Positions 43,467 to 50,727 of a DNA stretch of 64,000 nucleotides are shown piece after piece. Below the pieces are notes generated by a model. The model was not told the DNA's origin. It ran no database searches and saw only the letters and a list, made by a program, of their open reading frames with translations. Position numbers and translations under genes: made by a program. Numbering within the stretch: position 1 is the first letter of the stretch; each line of letters starts with the position of its first letter. Source of the stretch: Rhizobium mongolense USDA 1844 (GTDB lineage: Bacteria > Pseudomonadota > Alphaproteobacteria > Rhizobiales > Rhizobiaceae); contig NZ_ATTQ01000015.1 of NCBI RefSeq assembly GCF_000419765.1, forward strand, positions 83,855 through 147,854, written 5' to 3'.

Positions 43467-44042
43467 TTAGGCGGCGATGTTTCGATAAGGTCGCTCGGCG
43501 CGCGCGGCGGACAACGCATGCGCCCACCATTGCAGCCTTGCCATCATTCGGGCGAGAAGCTTGAGTGCGTCTTCGGGCCGCTCAAGGTTGCCGTCTTCAT
43601 CGAAACGGTTCCAAGGTGCCGCAATGCTGACTGTGTCACGTATGGTGACGGCATGGAGTTCGGCGAAGACAAGCCGCAGCTGTTCGACAGCACGCAGACC
43701 GCCCGAGATGCCTCCATAGGATACGAAGGCTACAGGTTTGCCGTGCCAAGGTTCGTTGAACGAATCGAGCACGAATTTGAGTGCCGCTGTGAAGCTGTGA
43801 TTATATTCCGGCGTGACGACGATAAAGGCATCTGCCGCATTCAAGCGAGAGGCGAGACGCTCTATTTCCGGATGATCGCTATCATGCCGGGCAGGCAGAT
43901 CGAAATCGAGCGGATCGATGATATCGAGGTCGATCAGAGGGTAGAGCGTGAGCTGCCGGGTCAGCCATTTCACCACCCGGTCGCAGATCCGGCCCTCACG
44001 TATGCTTCCGTAGATGACGCCGATTTTGATGGCGGTTTGCAT
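43467..44042 (-). CDS. NADPH-dependent FMN reductase family protein
   Basis: 191 residues, flavodoxin-like fold. The FMN phosphate loop is GSIREGR (12-18), with TPEYNHSFTAALK around 77-89 and the family motif VSYGGISGGLRAVEQLR after it. Members reduce FMN, quinones or azo compounds with NADPH. It diverges from soxR across 66 bases and has a near-ideal SoxR-type promoter (TTGACC-N19-TATAAG), so induction by redox-cycling compounds is likely. Confidence 0.92.
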   Translation of the reverse strand: MQTAIKIGVIYGSIREGRICDRVVKWLTRQLTLYPLIDLDIIDPLDFDLPARHDSDHPEIERLASRLNAADAFIVVTPEYNHSFTAALKFVLDSFNEPWHGKPVAFVSYGGISGGLRAVEQLRLVFAELHAVTIRDTVSIAAPWNRFDEDGNLERPEDALKLLARMMARLQWWAHALSAARAERPYRNIAA

Positions 44043-44076
44043 ATATTGCCCCTTCTTTACGCTGCAAGGAGCTTGG

Positions 44077-44107
44077 CTTATAAAACCTCAACCAATATTG
44101 AGGTCAA
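44077..44107 (-). promoter_or_regulatory. SoxR box within the FMN reductase promoter
   Basis: CCTCAACCAATATTGAGG at 44086-44103 has the same arms and spacing as the E. coli SoxR box. On the minus strand it lies in the 19-base spacer between TTGACC (44107-44102) and TATAAG (44082-44077). An overlong 19-base spacer is what MerR-family activators such as SoxR correct by DNA distortion. Confidence 0.88.
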
Positions 44108-44108
44108 C

Positions 44109-44570
44109 ATGGAAACAAGTTCATCAACCAATTTCAGCAGGCTTCTGACTGTAGGCGAAGTGGCAGAGCGTAGCGGACTGGCTGTCTCGGCACTGCACTT
44201 CTACGAGGCCAAAGGCCTGATTTCGAGCATGCGGTCGCGCGGCAACCAGCGGCGTTATGGGCGCGATGTCCTGCGCCGTCTCGGCATCATCAAGGTGGCG
44301 CAGAGGGTCGGCATACCGCTGGCCGAAATCCAGGCGGCCTTCGACATGCTGCCGCAGGGGCGCACCCCAACTGCGGGTGACTGGCAGAAGCTCTCGCAGA
44401 CGTGGAAGGACGATCTGGATACGCGGATCAAGCGGCTGACGTTGCTTCGCGATCGTTTGACCGGTTGCATCGGCTGCGGTTGCCTTTCGATCGAAAGCTG
44501 CCCGTTGCGAAATCCCTGCGACAAGCTTGGGAAAGAGGGAACCGGCGCGCGCCTGCTGGAGGAGACTTAG
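44109..44570 (+). CDS. soxR: Redox-sensitive transcriptional activator SoxR
   Basis: 153 residues, MerR family. The winged-helix domain TVGEVAERSGLAVSALHFYEAKGLI is at about 14-38 and the dimerisation helix follows. The [2Fe-2S] ligands are C120, C123, C125 and C131 in CIGCGCLSIESC, the exact SoxR pattern C-X2-C-X-C-X5-C. The ATG is 5 bases from the SoxR box, so it probably represses or adjusts its own expression. No soxS is present; in non-enteric bacteria SoxR controls target genes directly. Confidence 0.96.
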   Translation: METSSSTNFSRLLTVGEVAERSGLAVSALHFYEAKGLISSMRSRGNQRRYGRDVLRRLGIIKVAQRVGIPLAEIQAAFDMLPQGRTPTAGDWQKLSQTWKDDLDTRIKRLTLLRDRLTGCIGCGCLSIESCPLRNPCDKLGKEGTGARLLEET

Positions 44571-44718
44571 GCGGCCGCTGCAATCGCCCGCATGTAGCTG
44601 TCCAGGGCAGCCGCCTCATCCATTTGCAAATATAGCCCGTTCTAGTCCTTCGCCACGAAATGTCTTGAGCGGTGACGGCCCATTCGTGAGGACTTTCTGA
44701 AAATCTGAGGTTTCCGAA

Positions 44719-45762
44719 CTAAGTTTCCGATATCTCGACCGACAGATCCGGGCCGAGCGCCTGCAGGAAGCTGGCGGCATTGAAAATGGCTGCCGGCGGC
44801 TTTGCGCCGACATCGCGGATATCCCTCGACAGGATACGCTGGACCGCTTCGCAGATAATCGGCGCCGAGACGGCGTAGATGTCCTGCCCCTGCGCGACGA
44901 TCCGGCGGCGCATGTCACCCTGCGCGACGATCACTTCTACCGCGAAGCGCTGCGCCGAACGCCCGGTTTCGTCGACCGCCTGCGGCGGAGGCGTCGATGG
45001 ATCACGAACATCCCGCAGGGCGATTGTGCTGAGAAAGCTGTGCAGCTCCTTCGTCCGGACGTGACGGGCTATCAGCGGCACCTCCGAAAAGGGAAGTTCG
45101 ACAAACGTCTGCCGGCCGAACGGGGCCGGTAGGATCGACACCCTTTCGGCAGGCGGTTGATGCACCGGCTCCAGCTGCCCGCCGCTGACGGCCAGGCGCC
45201 GCGCGGTGTTTTTTTCTCCGGTGACACGTGTGCCTCTCGTCGGGAGCCAGCTGTCGAGCGCAACCCGAATTTCGATGGTGTCGGCGTGCTCCCACTCGTC
45301 CATGACGGCCGCCACGAGCAGGTCGGCCAGGCCGCCATAGAAACCCATGGCCGGGATGATGGCCACGCCTGCTTTCCGGGCTGCGACCTCGTGGCGCTCG
45401 AACGTGGCTTGTACGCTCGGCTGCTCTGCCGTCACGTCGAGATAATGAATCCCCGCCCGCAACGCGGCACGCGCCACCGCGTCGGCCGTATCCATGAACG
45501 GGCCTGCGCAGTTGATAACCGCCGCCGCGCCGGCGAGCGCCCTGTCCAACGCCTCATCATCCTCGACAACTGCTTCGCGGCATTGGATGCCGCGCCCCGG
45601 AAAGCCCGCAGCCGCCAGCCTCTCGGCATTCCGTCCGATGGCGATTGGTTTCAGACCGCGCCGCAACAGCTCGGTCACAACAAAACGACCGGTATGGCCG
45701 TTCGCTCCTAAGACCGCGACGGATTGGGTTGTCTTCGTGATGTCAGTTTTATCGATGGTCAT
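44719..45762 (-). CDS. Saccharopine dehydrogenase-like NAD(P)-binding protein
   Basis: 347 residues. An N-terminal Rossmann domain with VLGANGHTGRFVVTELLRRG (about 18-37) continues into AAVINCAGPF. The C-terminal part resembles trans-acting saccharopine dehydrogenase/enoyl-reductase proteins. Substrate unknown. A strong ribosome site (AAGGAGAGGG) precedes the ATG at 45762. It is divergent from a TetR regulator with two palindromes between them, which points to local repression and inducible expression by an unknown ligand. Confidence 0.85.
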   Translation of the reverse strand: MTIDKTDITKTTQSVAVLGANGHTGRFVVTELLRRGLKPIAIGRNAERLAAAGFPGRGIQCREAVVEDDEALDRALAGAAAVINCAGPFMDTADAVARAALRAGIHYLDVTAEQPSVQATFERHEVAARKAGVAIIPAMGFYGGLADLLVAAVMDEWEHADTIEIRVALDSWLPTRGTRVTGEKNTARRLAVSGGQLEPVHQPPAERVSILPAPFGRQTFVELPFSEVPLIARHVRTKELHSFLSTIALRDVRDPSTPPPQAVDETGRSAQRFAVEVIVAQGDMRRRIVAQGQDIYAVSAPIICEAVQRILSRDIRDVGAKPPAAIFNAASFLQALGPDLSVEISET

Positions 45763-45775
45763 TGCCCTCTCCTTA

Positions 45776-45817
45776 GCTACAGACCTGTCTGTAGCTAATA
45801 AAACATACAGGTCTGTA
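45776..45817. promoter_or_regulatory. Paired operators for the TetR regulator
   Basis: The core ACAGACCTGT at 45779-45788 recurs inverted as ACAGGTCTGT at 45807-45816. The first copy is part of a 20-bp dyad GCTACAG-N6-CTGTAGC (45776-45795), and the second forms TACAGGTCTGTA. Both lie in the intergenic space between the oxidoreductase and the tetR gene. Confidence 0.85.
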
Positions 45818-45865
45818 GCGTGTCAATCCGTTTGCTGTTATCGTTGCGGAATTGGAGGTGCACGA

Positions 45866-46459
45866 ATGACGAAAAGCTCAACGAACTCCCCTGCCTCAGG
45901 CGGCAACGAGGTGCGCGACAGAATTCTAGAGACAGCATCGGAGCTCTTTTACCGGCGCGGCGTGCGCGCTGTCGGCGTCGATCTTGTGGTCGAAAAGTCC
46001 GGTGTGGCCAAAACCAGCCTCTATCGCCATTTCGGCACGAAGGACGACCTCATCGCGGCCTTCCTCAAGCGTGAGGACCTGGACTTTTGGACCACCTGGG
46101 ATCGAGTGAGGGAACGGCATCCGGACGATGCCTGGGCCGAGCTCGACGCCCATTTCGAGTGGATCGGCGAGAGGGTCGGACGGGACAACTACCGGGGTTG
46201 CCCGCAGATCAACACGGCCGCCGAGTTTCCAGAAGCGGATCACCCCGCCCGCAAGGTCGCCGAGGCCCACATGCGCGAGTTGCGGCGGCGTCTGAAGACC
46301 ATCGCCGAGGGACTGGCGGTTGCCGCACCCGATCGGCTCGCCGGCCAACTGGCGGTTCTGATCAACGGCGCCTTTGTCAGCATGCAGCTGTTTGAACCCG
46401 GCGAAGCAACTGGATTGCTCCGTGATGCAGCGCATGCCCTAGTCGCCGCCAGCCGTTAG
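45866..46459 (+). CDS. TetR/AcrR family transcriptional regulator
   Basis: 197 residues. The helix-turn-helix is in RDRILETASELFYRRGVRAVGVD followed by VVEKSGVAKTSLYRHFGTKDDL (about 15-60, read as two helices plus recognition helix). The C-terminal ligand domain resembles the TetR_C_33 type with RGCPQINTAAEFP. GGAGG stands 8 bases before the ATG. It diverges from the saccharopine dehydrogenase-like gene, and the operator palindromes between them suggest control of both. Confidence 0.92.
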   Translation: MTKSSTNSPASGGNEVRDRILETASELFYRRGVRAVGVDLVVEKSGVAKTSLYRHFGTKDDLIAAFLKREDLDFWTTWDRVRERHPDDAWAELDAHFEWIGERVGRDNYRGCPQINTAAEFPEADHPARKVAEAHMRELRRRLKTIAEGLAVAAPDRLAGQLAVLINGAFVSMQLFEPGEATGLLRDAAHALVAASR

Positions 46460-46492
46460 CTGATTACACTGGACGTCCATTGAAAGCACAGA

Positions 46493-46932
46493 TTACTGGG
46501 CGAGGACGCAAAGCGCATAGCTGATCCGGTTCACACGGCCATCGTCATCTATGATGGAATTGCGCCATCTGGCCGCAATAACCTCGTCAATCGGCACATC
46601 CTCCATCGGCACGAACCGGCAGCCATCAGCCACCTTGCTCCTGATCCAATCCAGCGCCACTAGCATCGGACGCCACACAGTGTTGTTCGACCGGAATTCC
46701 GGAACCGAAAGCAGCAGGCTGGGCAGCATGCGCCGGTATGATTGGCCCAGGATGACCGCATCACCTTATATATGCGCCGATCAAGCGCCCCGCCGGGCTC
46801 TCTTTGACGATCGCCGCCAGCTTGTCCTTGCCGACGAGCGGGAAAATAACATCGCAGATTCGCCCGGACAGATCCTCGATCGAGGCGCTGGCGATCTCGA
46901 CCAGCAACCCGTTCCTTGCCATAGACCCGCTC
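46493..46932 (-). pseudogene. Decayed fragment of a Tn3-family transposase
   Basis: Reading leftward, three pieces in different frames form one recognisable stretch of a Tn3-type TnpA: VEIASASIEDLSGRICDVIF with PLVGKDKLAAIVKESP; then ALDRRIYKVMRSSWANH; then RRMLPSLLLSVPEFRSNNT up to DDDGRVNRISYALCVLAQ followed by a stop. At least two frameshifts lie near 46780 and 46735, the second explained by loss of one T. Both ends of the transposase are missing and no inverted repeats were found. The identity comes from recalled Tn3 motifs (FRSNNT, RVNRISYELCVL). Confidence 0.75.
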
Positions 46933-46980
46933 GTTGATCCCGCCGCCGATCACGAAGAGGTCAAAGATCTGGCTGCACAC
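46933..46980 (-). pseudogene. glpD: Truncated 5' remnant of a glpD-like gene
   Basis: Sixteen codons read VCSQIFDLFVIGGGIN, matching the N-terminal FAD-binding segment of aerobic glycerol-3-phosphate dehydrogenase (FDLFVIGGGINGxGIARDA). The similarity stops at GGGIN, where the Tn3-like sequence begins. It lies about 80 bases downstream of the GlpR-type regulator on the same strand, the position where glpD stands in related rhizobia. Confidence 0.65.
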
Positions 46981-47059
46981 AATTGCTCACCAGGTCGCAG
47001 GCTATAAAACGAAACAACACAGCGCCAAAACGAATAAAAGCGAATGTCAAACGAACGTC

Positions 47060-47836
47060 CTACGACAATGCCTTTTCCGAGGTTTCGATCAGATTGATGC
47101 CGCTTTCCGCGCAGACCTTCCTGAGGGATTCGACATTGCAGTCGTCGGTGACGAAGGTGTGGACCTGTGACAGATGGCCGATGCGCACCGGAGCTGTGCG
47201 CTCGAATTTGGTGGAGTCGGCAACGAGGACGACGTGACGCGCATTTGCCATGATTGCCTGCGCGACCTTCACCTCGCGGAAATCGAAGTCGAGAAGCGCA
47301 CCGTCCGGATCGATCGCCGAAGCGCCGATGACGGCGTAGTCGACTTTGAACTGCCGGATGAAATCGACGGCTGCTTCGCCGACGATGCCGCCATCCGAAT
47401 GGCGCACCACGCCGCCCGCGATGACGACCTCGATCGAGGGGAAAAGGCGCAAGCGACTGGCAACGTTGATGTTATTGGTGATCACCATCAGTTCCTGGTG
47501 GTCGACGAGCGCTTCCCCGACGGCCTCGGTCGTCGTTCCGATATTGATAAAGAGCGAGGCTTTGTCGGGAATGAGATCAGCAGTCGCGCGGCCGATCGCG
47601 AGTTTTTCGCTGGCGGCGATCGAGCGGCGCGCCTCGTATTTCACGTTCTCCGTCCCGCCCGGAAAGATCGCTCCGCCGTGAATACGCGTCAGCACATGCC
47701 CATCGCAAAGATCGTTCAGATCCTTGCGGATGGTCTGCGGCGTCACGGAGAAGCGCGCTGCCAGATCTTCGACCAGCACGCGGCCTTCCGCTTTGGCGAT
47801 ATCGAGGATCTCCGTCTGCCGTCCGGACAGAAACAT
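47060..47836 (-). CDS. glpR: DeoR family regulator, GlpR type
   Basis: 258 residues. The DeoR helix-turn-helix is in VEDLAARFSVTPQTIRKDLNDL (about 19-40), followed by HGGAIFPGGTENVKYEARR and the phosphosugar-sensing domain with INIGTTTEAVGEAL and VVRHSDGGIVGEAA. Length and motifs match GlpR, the glycerol 3-phosphate-responsive repressor. The gene is intact, but its expected target glpD is reduced to a 5' remnant next to it, so it may now control genes elsewhere. Confidence 0.88.
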   Translation of the reverse strand: MFLSGRQTEILDIAKAEGRVLVEDLAARFSVTPQTIRKDLNDLCDGHVLTRIHGGAIFPGGTENVKYEARRSIAASEKLAIGRATADLIPDKASLFINIGTTTEAVGEALVDHQELMVITNNINVASRLRLFPSIEVVIAGGVVRHSDGGIVGEAAVDFIRQFKVDYAVIGASAIDPDGALLDFDFREVKVAQAIMANARHVVLVADSTKFERTAPVRIGHLSQVHTFVTDDCNVESLRKVCAESGINLIETSEKALS

Positions 47837-47930
47837 GGTTTCGCTCCCTTTCTTTCGTTGGGCCGGATCATATGTTAAAGCGAAAATTGCGCAATCGGCG
47901 ACTGGCGGCCGGAGCCGGGAGGGTTCAAGC

Positions 47931-48701
47931 GTGTTTCATCCCAAGCTTTTTGAGAATCGCAATGTTGTGGTGACCGGAGCAGGACGTGGAATCGGCCTCG
48001 AAGTCGCGCGGCAGTTCCTAGATTGCGGCGCGCACGTCCTGGTTCACACTGGCCGCAACAGCGACAGGGACTTGCCGGATTTCCTGCTGACGGCAGAACA
48101 GGAGCGGCGTGCGGTTCTCGTTGCAGCCGATTTTCTGGCGCCGAACGGCACTGCCGCTTTCGCAGCGAAAGCTCTGGATACTTTCGGCATCGTACACGCA
48201 CTCGTCAACAATGCCGGCACAATGGTCGGCCGGTTTTTGGCAGATGAGCTGACCGATAGGGAATACGACACGATCGTCAGACTCAACCAGACATCTGTCG
48301 TCGAACTCACGCGTACACTGCTGCCGGCGTTGCGGGCAGCCCACGGGGCGGCGATCGTCAATACGGTTTCCATCTCGGCGCTGACCGGCGGCAGTCCCGG
48401 CTCGGCAATCTATTCCGCCTCCAAGGCTTTCGTCGCCACTTATTCTAAAGCGCTCGCACGCGAGCTGGCGCCGGATGCGATCCGGGTCAATTGCGTGTCG
48501 CCGGGCACGATCGAAACCGACTTCCACGGACGTTATTCCTCGCCGGAGAAGCTGGAGCAGACCCGCAAGGGCATACCGCTGCAACGTCTCGGGACTGCCG
48601 AGGATTGCGCGCCCGCCTATCTCTTTCTGGCTGCGCCATCGCTCTCCGGCTACATCACGGGCCAAGTGCTCGAAATCAACGGTGGCCAGCTTATCTGCTG
48701 A
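47931..48701 (+). CDS. SDR family oxidoreductase
   Basis: 256 residues. Cofactor motif TGAGRGIGLEVA is near residue 17, NNAGT is near 95, and catalytic residues are visible in SISAL and YSASKAFVATYSKALA; the C-terminus is TGQVLEINGGQLIC. The start is GTG at 47931 with GGAGGG about 7 bases before it; no ATG fits. Substrate unknown. It diverges from glpR across 94 bases, so the regulator might act on it. Confidence 0.9.
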   Translation: MFHPKLFENRNVVVTGAGRGIGLEVARQFLDCGAHVLVHTGRNSDRDLPDFLLTAEQERRAVLVAADFLAPNGTAAFAAKALDTFGIVHALVNNAGTMVGRFLADELTDREYDTIVRLNQTSVVELTRTLLPALRAAHGAAIVNTVSISALTGGSPGSAIYSASKAFVATYSKALARELAPDAIRVNCVSPGTIETDFHGRYSSPEKLEQTRKGIPLQRLGTAEDCAPAYLFLAAPSLSGYITGQVLEINGGQLIC

Positions 48702-48804
48702 TTTGTTTGGACTTTTTTTGGTATTTCGCCAATTGGGTACAATGCCGGCGTGTGGATATGTTATCGTTGCAGTCTACCTGAAGTGCATCCAGCAGAGATT
48801 CAGA

Positions 48805-49146
48805 ATGCCCTTGCCAAAGACCGAACCGGGAATAACCGGTCAGGAACTGCAGAAGCTTGCTGTAAGAGCCCACGAAGCAAGCGATCTGCTGAAAGCAATG
48901 GCGCATCAAACCCGGCTTCTCATTCTCTGCATCCTGGCCAACGAGGAAAAGACGGTCAGCCAAATCGAAGAATTGCTGGGTATACAGCAAGCGATGGTTT
49001 CGCAGCAGCTTGCGCGGCTGCGCATGGAGGGCCTGGTCAACACGCGCCGGGCTGGCCGGATGGTCTATTACAGCATTGGCAATGCCAATCTGACGATTTT
49101 CCTGGATTCTCTCTTCGGCATGTTCGAAGCGGCCGACCCCGACTGA
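48805..49146 (+). CDS. ArsR family transcriptional regulator
   Basis: 113 residues. Winged helix with LLKAMAHQTRLLILCIL, then VSQIEELLGIQQAMVSQQLARLRMEGLV (about 33-88) and the wing RRAGRMVYYS. It resembles the BigR/SqrR branch by eye but has one cysteine only (in LLILCIL), so the usual two-cysteine thiol switch and metal sites are absent. The ATG at 48805 has a weak ribosome site. Target unknown; it precedes the LysR gene of the formate module by 68 bases. Confidence 0.87.
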   Translation: MPLPKTEPGITGQELQKLAVRAHEASDLLKAMAHQTRLLILCILANEEKTVSQIEELLGIQQAMVSQQLARLRMEGLVNTRRAGRMVYYSIGNANLTIFLDSLFGMFEAADPD

Positions 49147-49214
49147 TTCCTGCCCTTGCGATTATTGGCCGCTAGCGCCAAAGATGGCTTGTCCCGAAGC
49201 GGGCGGGAGGCTGG

Positions 49215-50108
49215 ATGATCGACAAACTTGAATTCTTCATTGCCCTTGCCAACGAAAAGCACTTCGGCCGTGCTGCCGAGGAGTGCGGCATATCGCAGCC
49301 CACGCTATCGGCTGCAATTCGGCAACTTGAAGATCAACTGGGCGTGATGCTGGTGCAGCGGGGCTCACGATTCCAGGGGCTGACGCCCGAAGGCCAACGT
49401 GTCCTTGAATGGGCAAGGCGCATCGTCGGTGACACGCGCACCATGCGCGAAGAGATGCGCGCGGCCCGCAAAGGTCTTTCCGGCCATCTGCGGCTTGCTT
49501 CTATTCCGACGGCTCTGGCGATGCTACCCCGTATTACGACGCCTTTTCAGGAACGGCACCCGGACGTCACCTTCTCCATTGTTTCGCGCAATTCGCTGCA
49601 GGTGTTGAGCATGCTCGAAAATCTCGAGATCGACGCCGGGGTGACTTATCTTGAAAACGAGCCGCTTGGGCGTGTAACGACTGTGCCGCTTTATGCCGAG
49701 CGCTATCACCTGATCACTGCCGCTGGCAGTCCGCTTTCCGATCGTGAGACCGTGACCTGGCGTGAAGTGGGCGACCTTCGGCTTTGCCTATTGACGGCCG
49801 ACATGCAGAACCGCCGCATCATCAACCGGCACCTCGCGGAAGCGGGCGTGAGCGCGCATCCTACTTTGGAATCCGGTTCGATGATCGTGCTGTTTTCTCA
49901 CGTCAGAACCGGGCGCTGGGCGAGCATCATGCCGCGTAATGTGGCTGAATCCTTTGGATTTCCGGCCGAAATACGCATGATTCCGATTGTCGAGCCGGCG
50001 GCCCATCATTCGGTCGGGTTGGTCGCCACACATCGCGAGCCTTTTACGCCTCTCGTGTCTGCGTTGCTTCATGAGGCAAGAATACTCGCAGAGAGCGAAA
50101 GTCTTTGA
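49215..50108 (+). CDS. LysR family regulator of the formate dehydrogenase operon
   Basis: 297 residues. The N-terminal helix-turn-helix KLEFFIALANEKHFGRAAEE with GISQPTLSAAIRQLEDQLG covers about 4-42; a periplasmic-binding-like sensor domain follows. A LysR-type gene directly upstream of fdsGBACD is the known arrangement in Cupriavidus (fdsR) and rhizobia. GGGAGG precedes the ATG. A symmetrical ATAG-N7-CTAT site overlaps its stop codon, well placed to control fdsG. Formate or a derived signal as inducer is inferred. Confidence 0.9.
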   Translation: MIDKLEFFIALANEKHFGRAAEECGISQPTLSAAIRQLEDQLGVMLVQRGSRFQGLTPEGQRVLEWARRIVGDTRTMREEMRAARKGLSGHLRLASIPTALAMLPRITTPFQERHPDVTFSIVSRNSLQVLSMLENLEIDAGVTYLENEPLGRVTTVPLYAERYHLITAAGSPLSDRETVTWREVGDLRLCLLTADMQNRRIINRHLAEAGVSAHPTLESGSMIVLFSHVRTGRWASIMPRNVAESFGFPAEIRMIPIVEPAAHHSVGLVATHREPFTPLVSALLHEARILAESESL

Positions 50109-50124
50109 TAGAAATTTCCTATCA
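50106..50124. promoter_or_regulatory. LysR-type operator upstream of fdsG
   Basis: TGATAGAAATTTCCTATCA has perfect 6-bp arms around 7 bases and fits the ATAG-N7-CTAT form of LysR boxes. It overlaps the stop codon of the LysR gene and ends 123 bases before fdsG. Confidence 0.7.
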
Positions 50125-50247
50125 GTTGACGGAACAGCTTTATTGATCGCGCGATGTTTCCCTGAAAGACTTCCTTCGAGATACCGCATCGGCACGGGGA
50201 GGCCGTTGCGGTGAGCGACACAGCAAAGCCCTGGGAGGCCTGCCGAA

Positions 50248-50727
50248 ATGAATGCTCATGTCGCCAATGGCGATATTGCCGAGCGCACGCGTGCGATTGT
50301 TGGTGCCTTGCGCTCTCTTGAAGGCCCGCTCCTTCCAATCCTTCACGAAGTCCAGCATGAATTTGGCTATGTGCCGCACGAAGCGCTGCCGGTTATTGCA
50401 AGCGAGCTCAATCTATCGCGCGCCGAAGTGCATGGTGTGATGACGTTCTATCACGATTATCGCGATCATCCTGCCGGCCGCCATGTCCTGAAGCTCTGTC
50501 GTGCCGAGGCCTGTCAGTCGATGGGCGGCGATGCTGTCGCCGATCGTATGAAGACACTGCTCGGTGTCGATTTCCATCAGACCGCGCTCGACGGCAGCGT
50601 GACCTTGGAGCCAGTTTACTGTCTCGGGCTCTGCGCTTGCGCGCCCGCAGCCATGCTCGACGGCGAGCTCTTTGGGCGGGTCGATGATGAGACAATTGCC
50701 GACCTCGTCGCGGAGGTGCGGCGATGA
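50248..50727 (+). CDS. fdsG: NAD-dependent formate dehydrogenase gamma subunit
   Basis: 159 residues, homologous to NuoE of complex I. It carries one [2Fe-2S] cluster on C84, C89, C125 and C129 (LCRAEAC, YCLGLC). It forms the diaphorase part of the cytosolic molybdenum formate dehydrogenase with FdsB. GGGAGG lies 6 bases before the ATG. The stop overlaps fdsB by four bases (ATGA). Confidence 0.95.
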   Translation: MNAHVANGDIAERTRAIVGALRSLEGPLLPILHEVQHEFGYVPHEALPVIASELNLSRAEVHGVMTFYHDYRDHPAGRHVLKLCRAEACQSMGGDAVADRMKTLLGVDFHQTALDGSVTLEPVYCLGLCACAPAAMLDGELFGRVDDETIADLVAEVRR

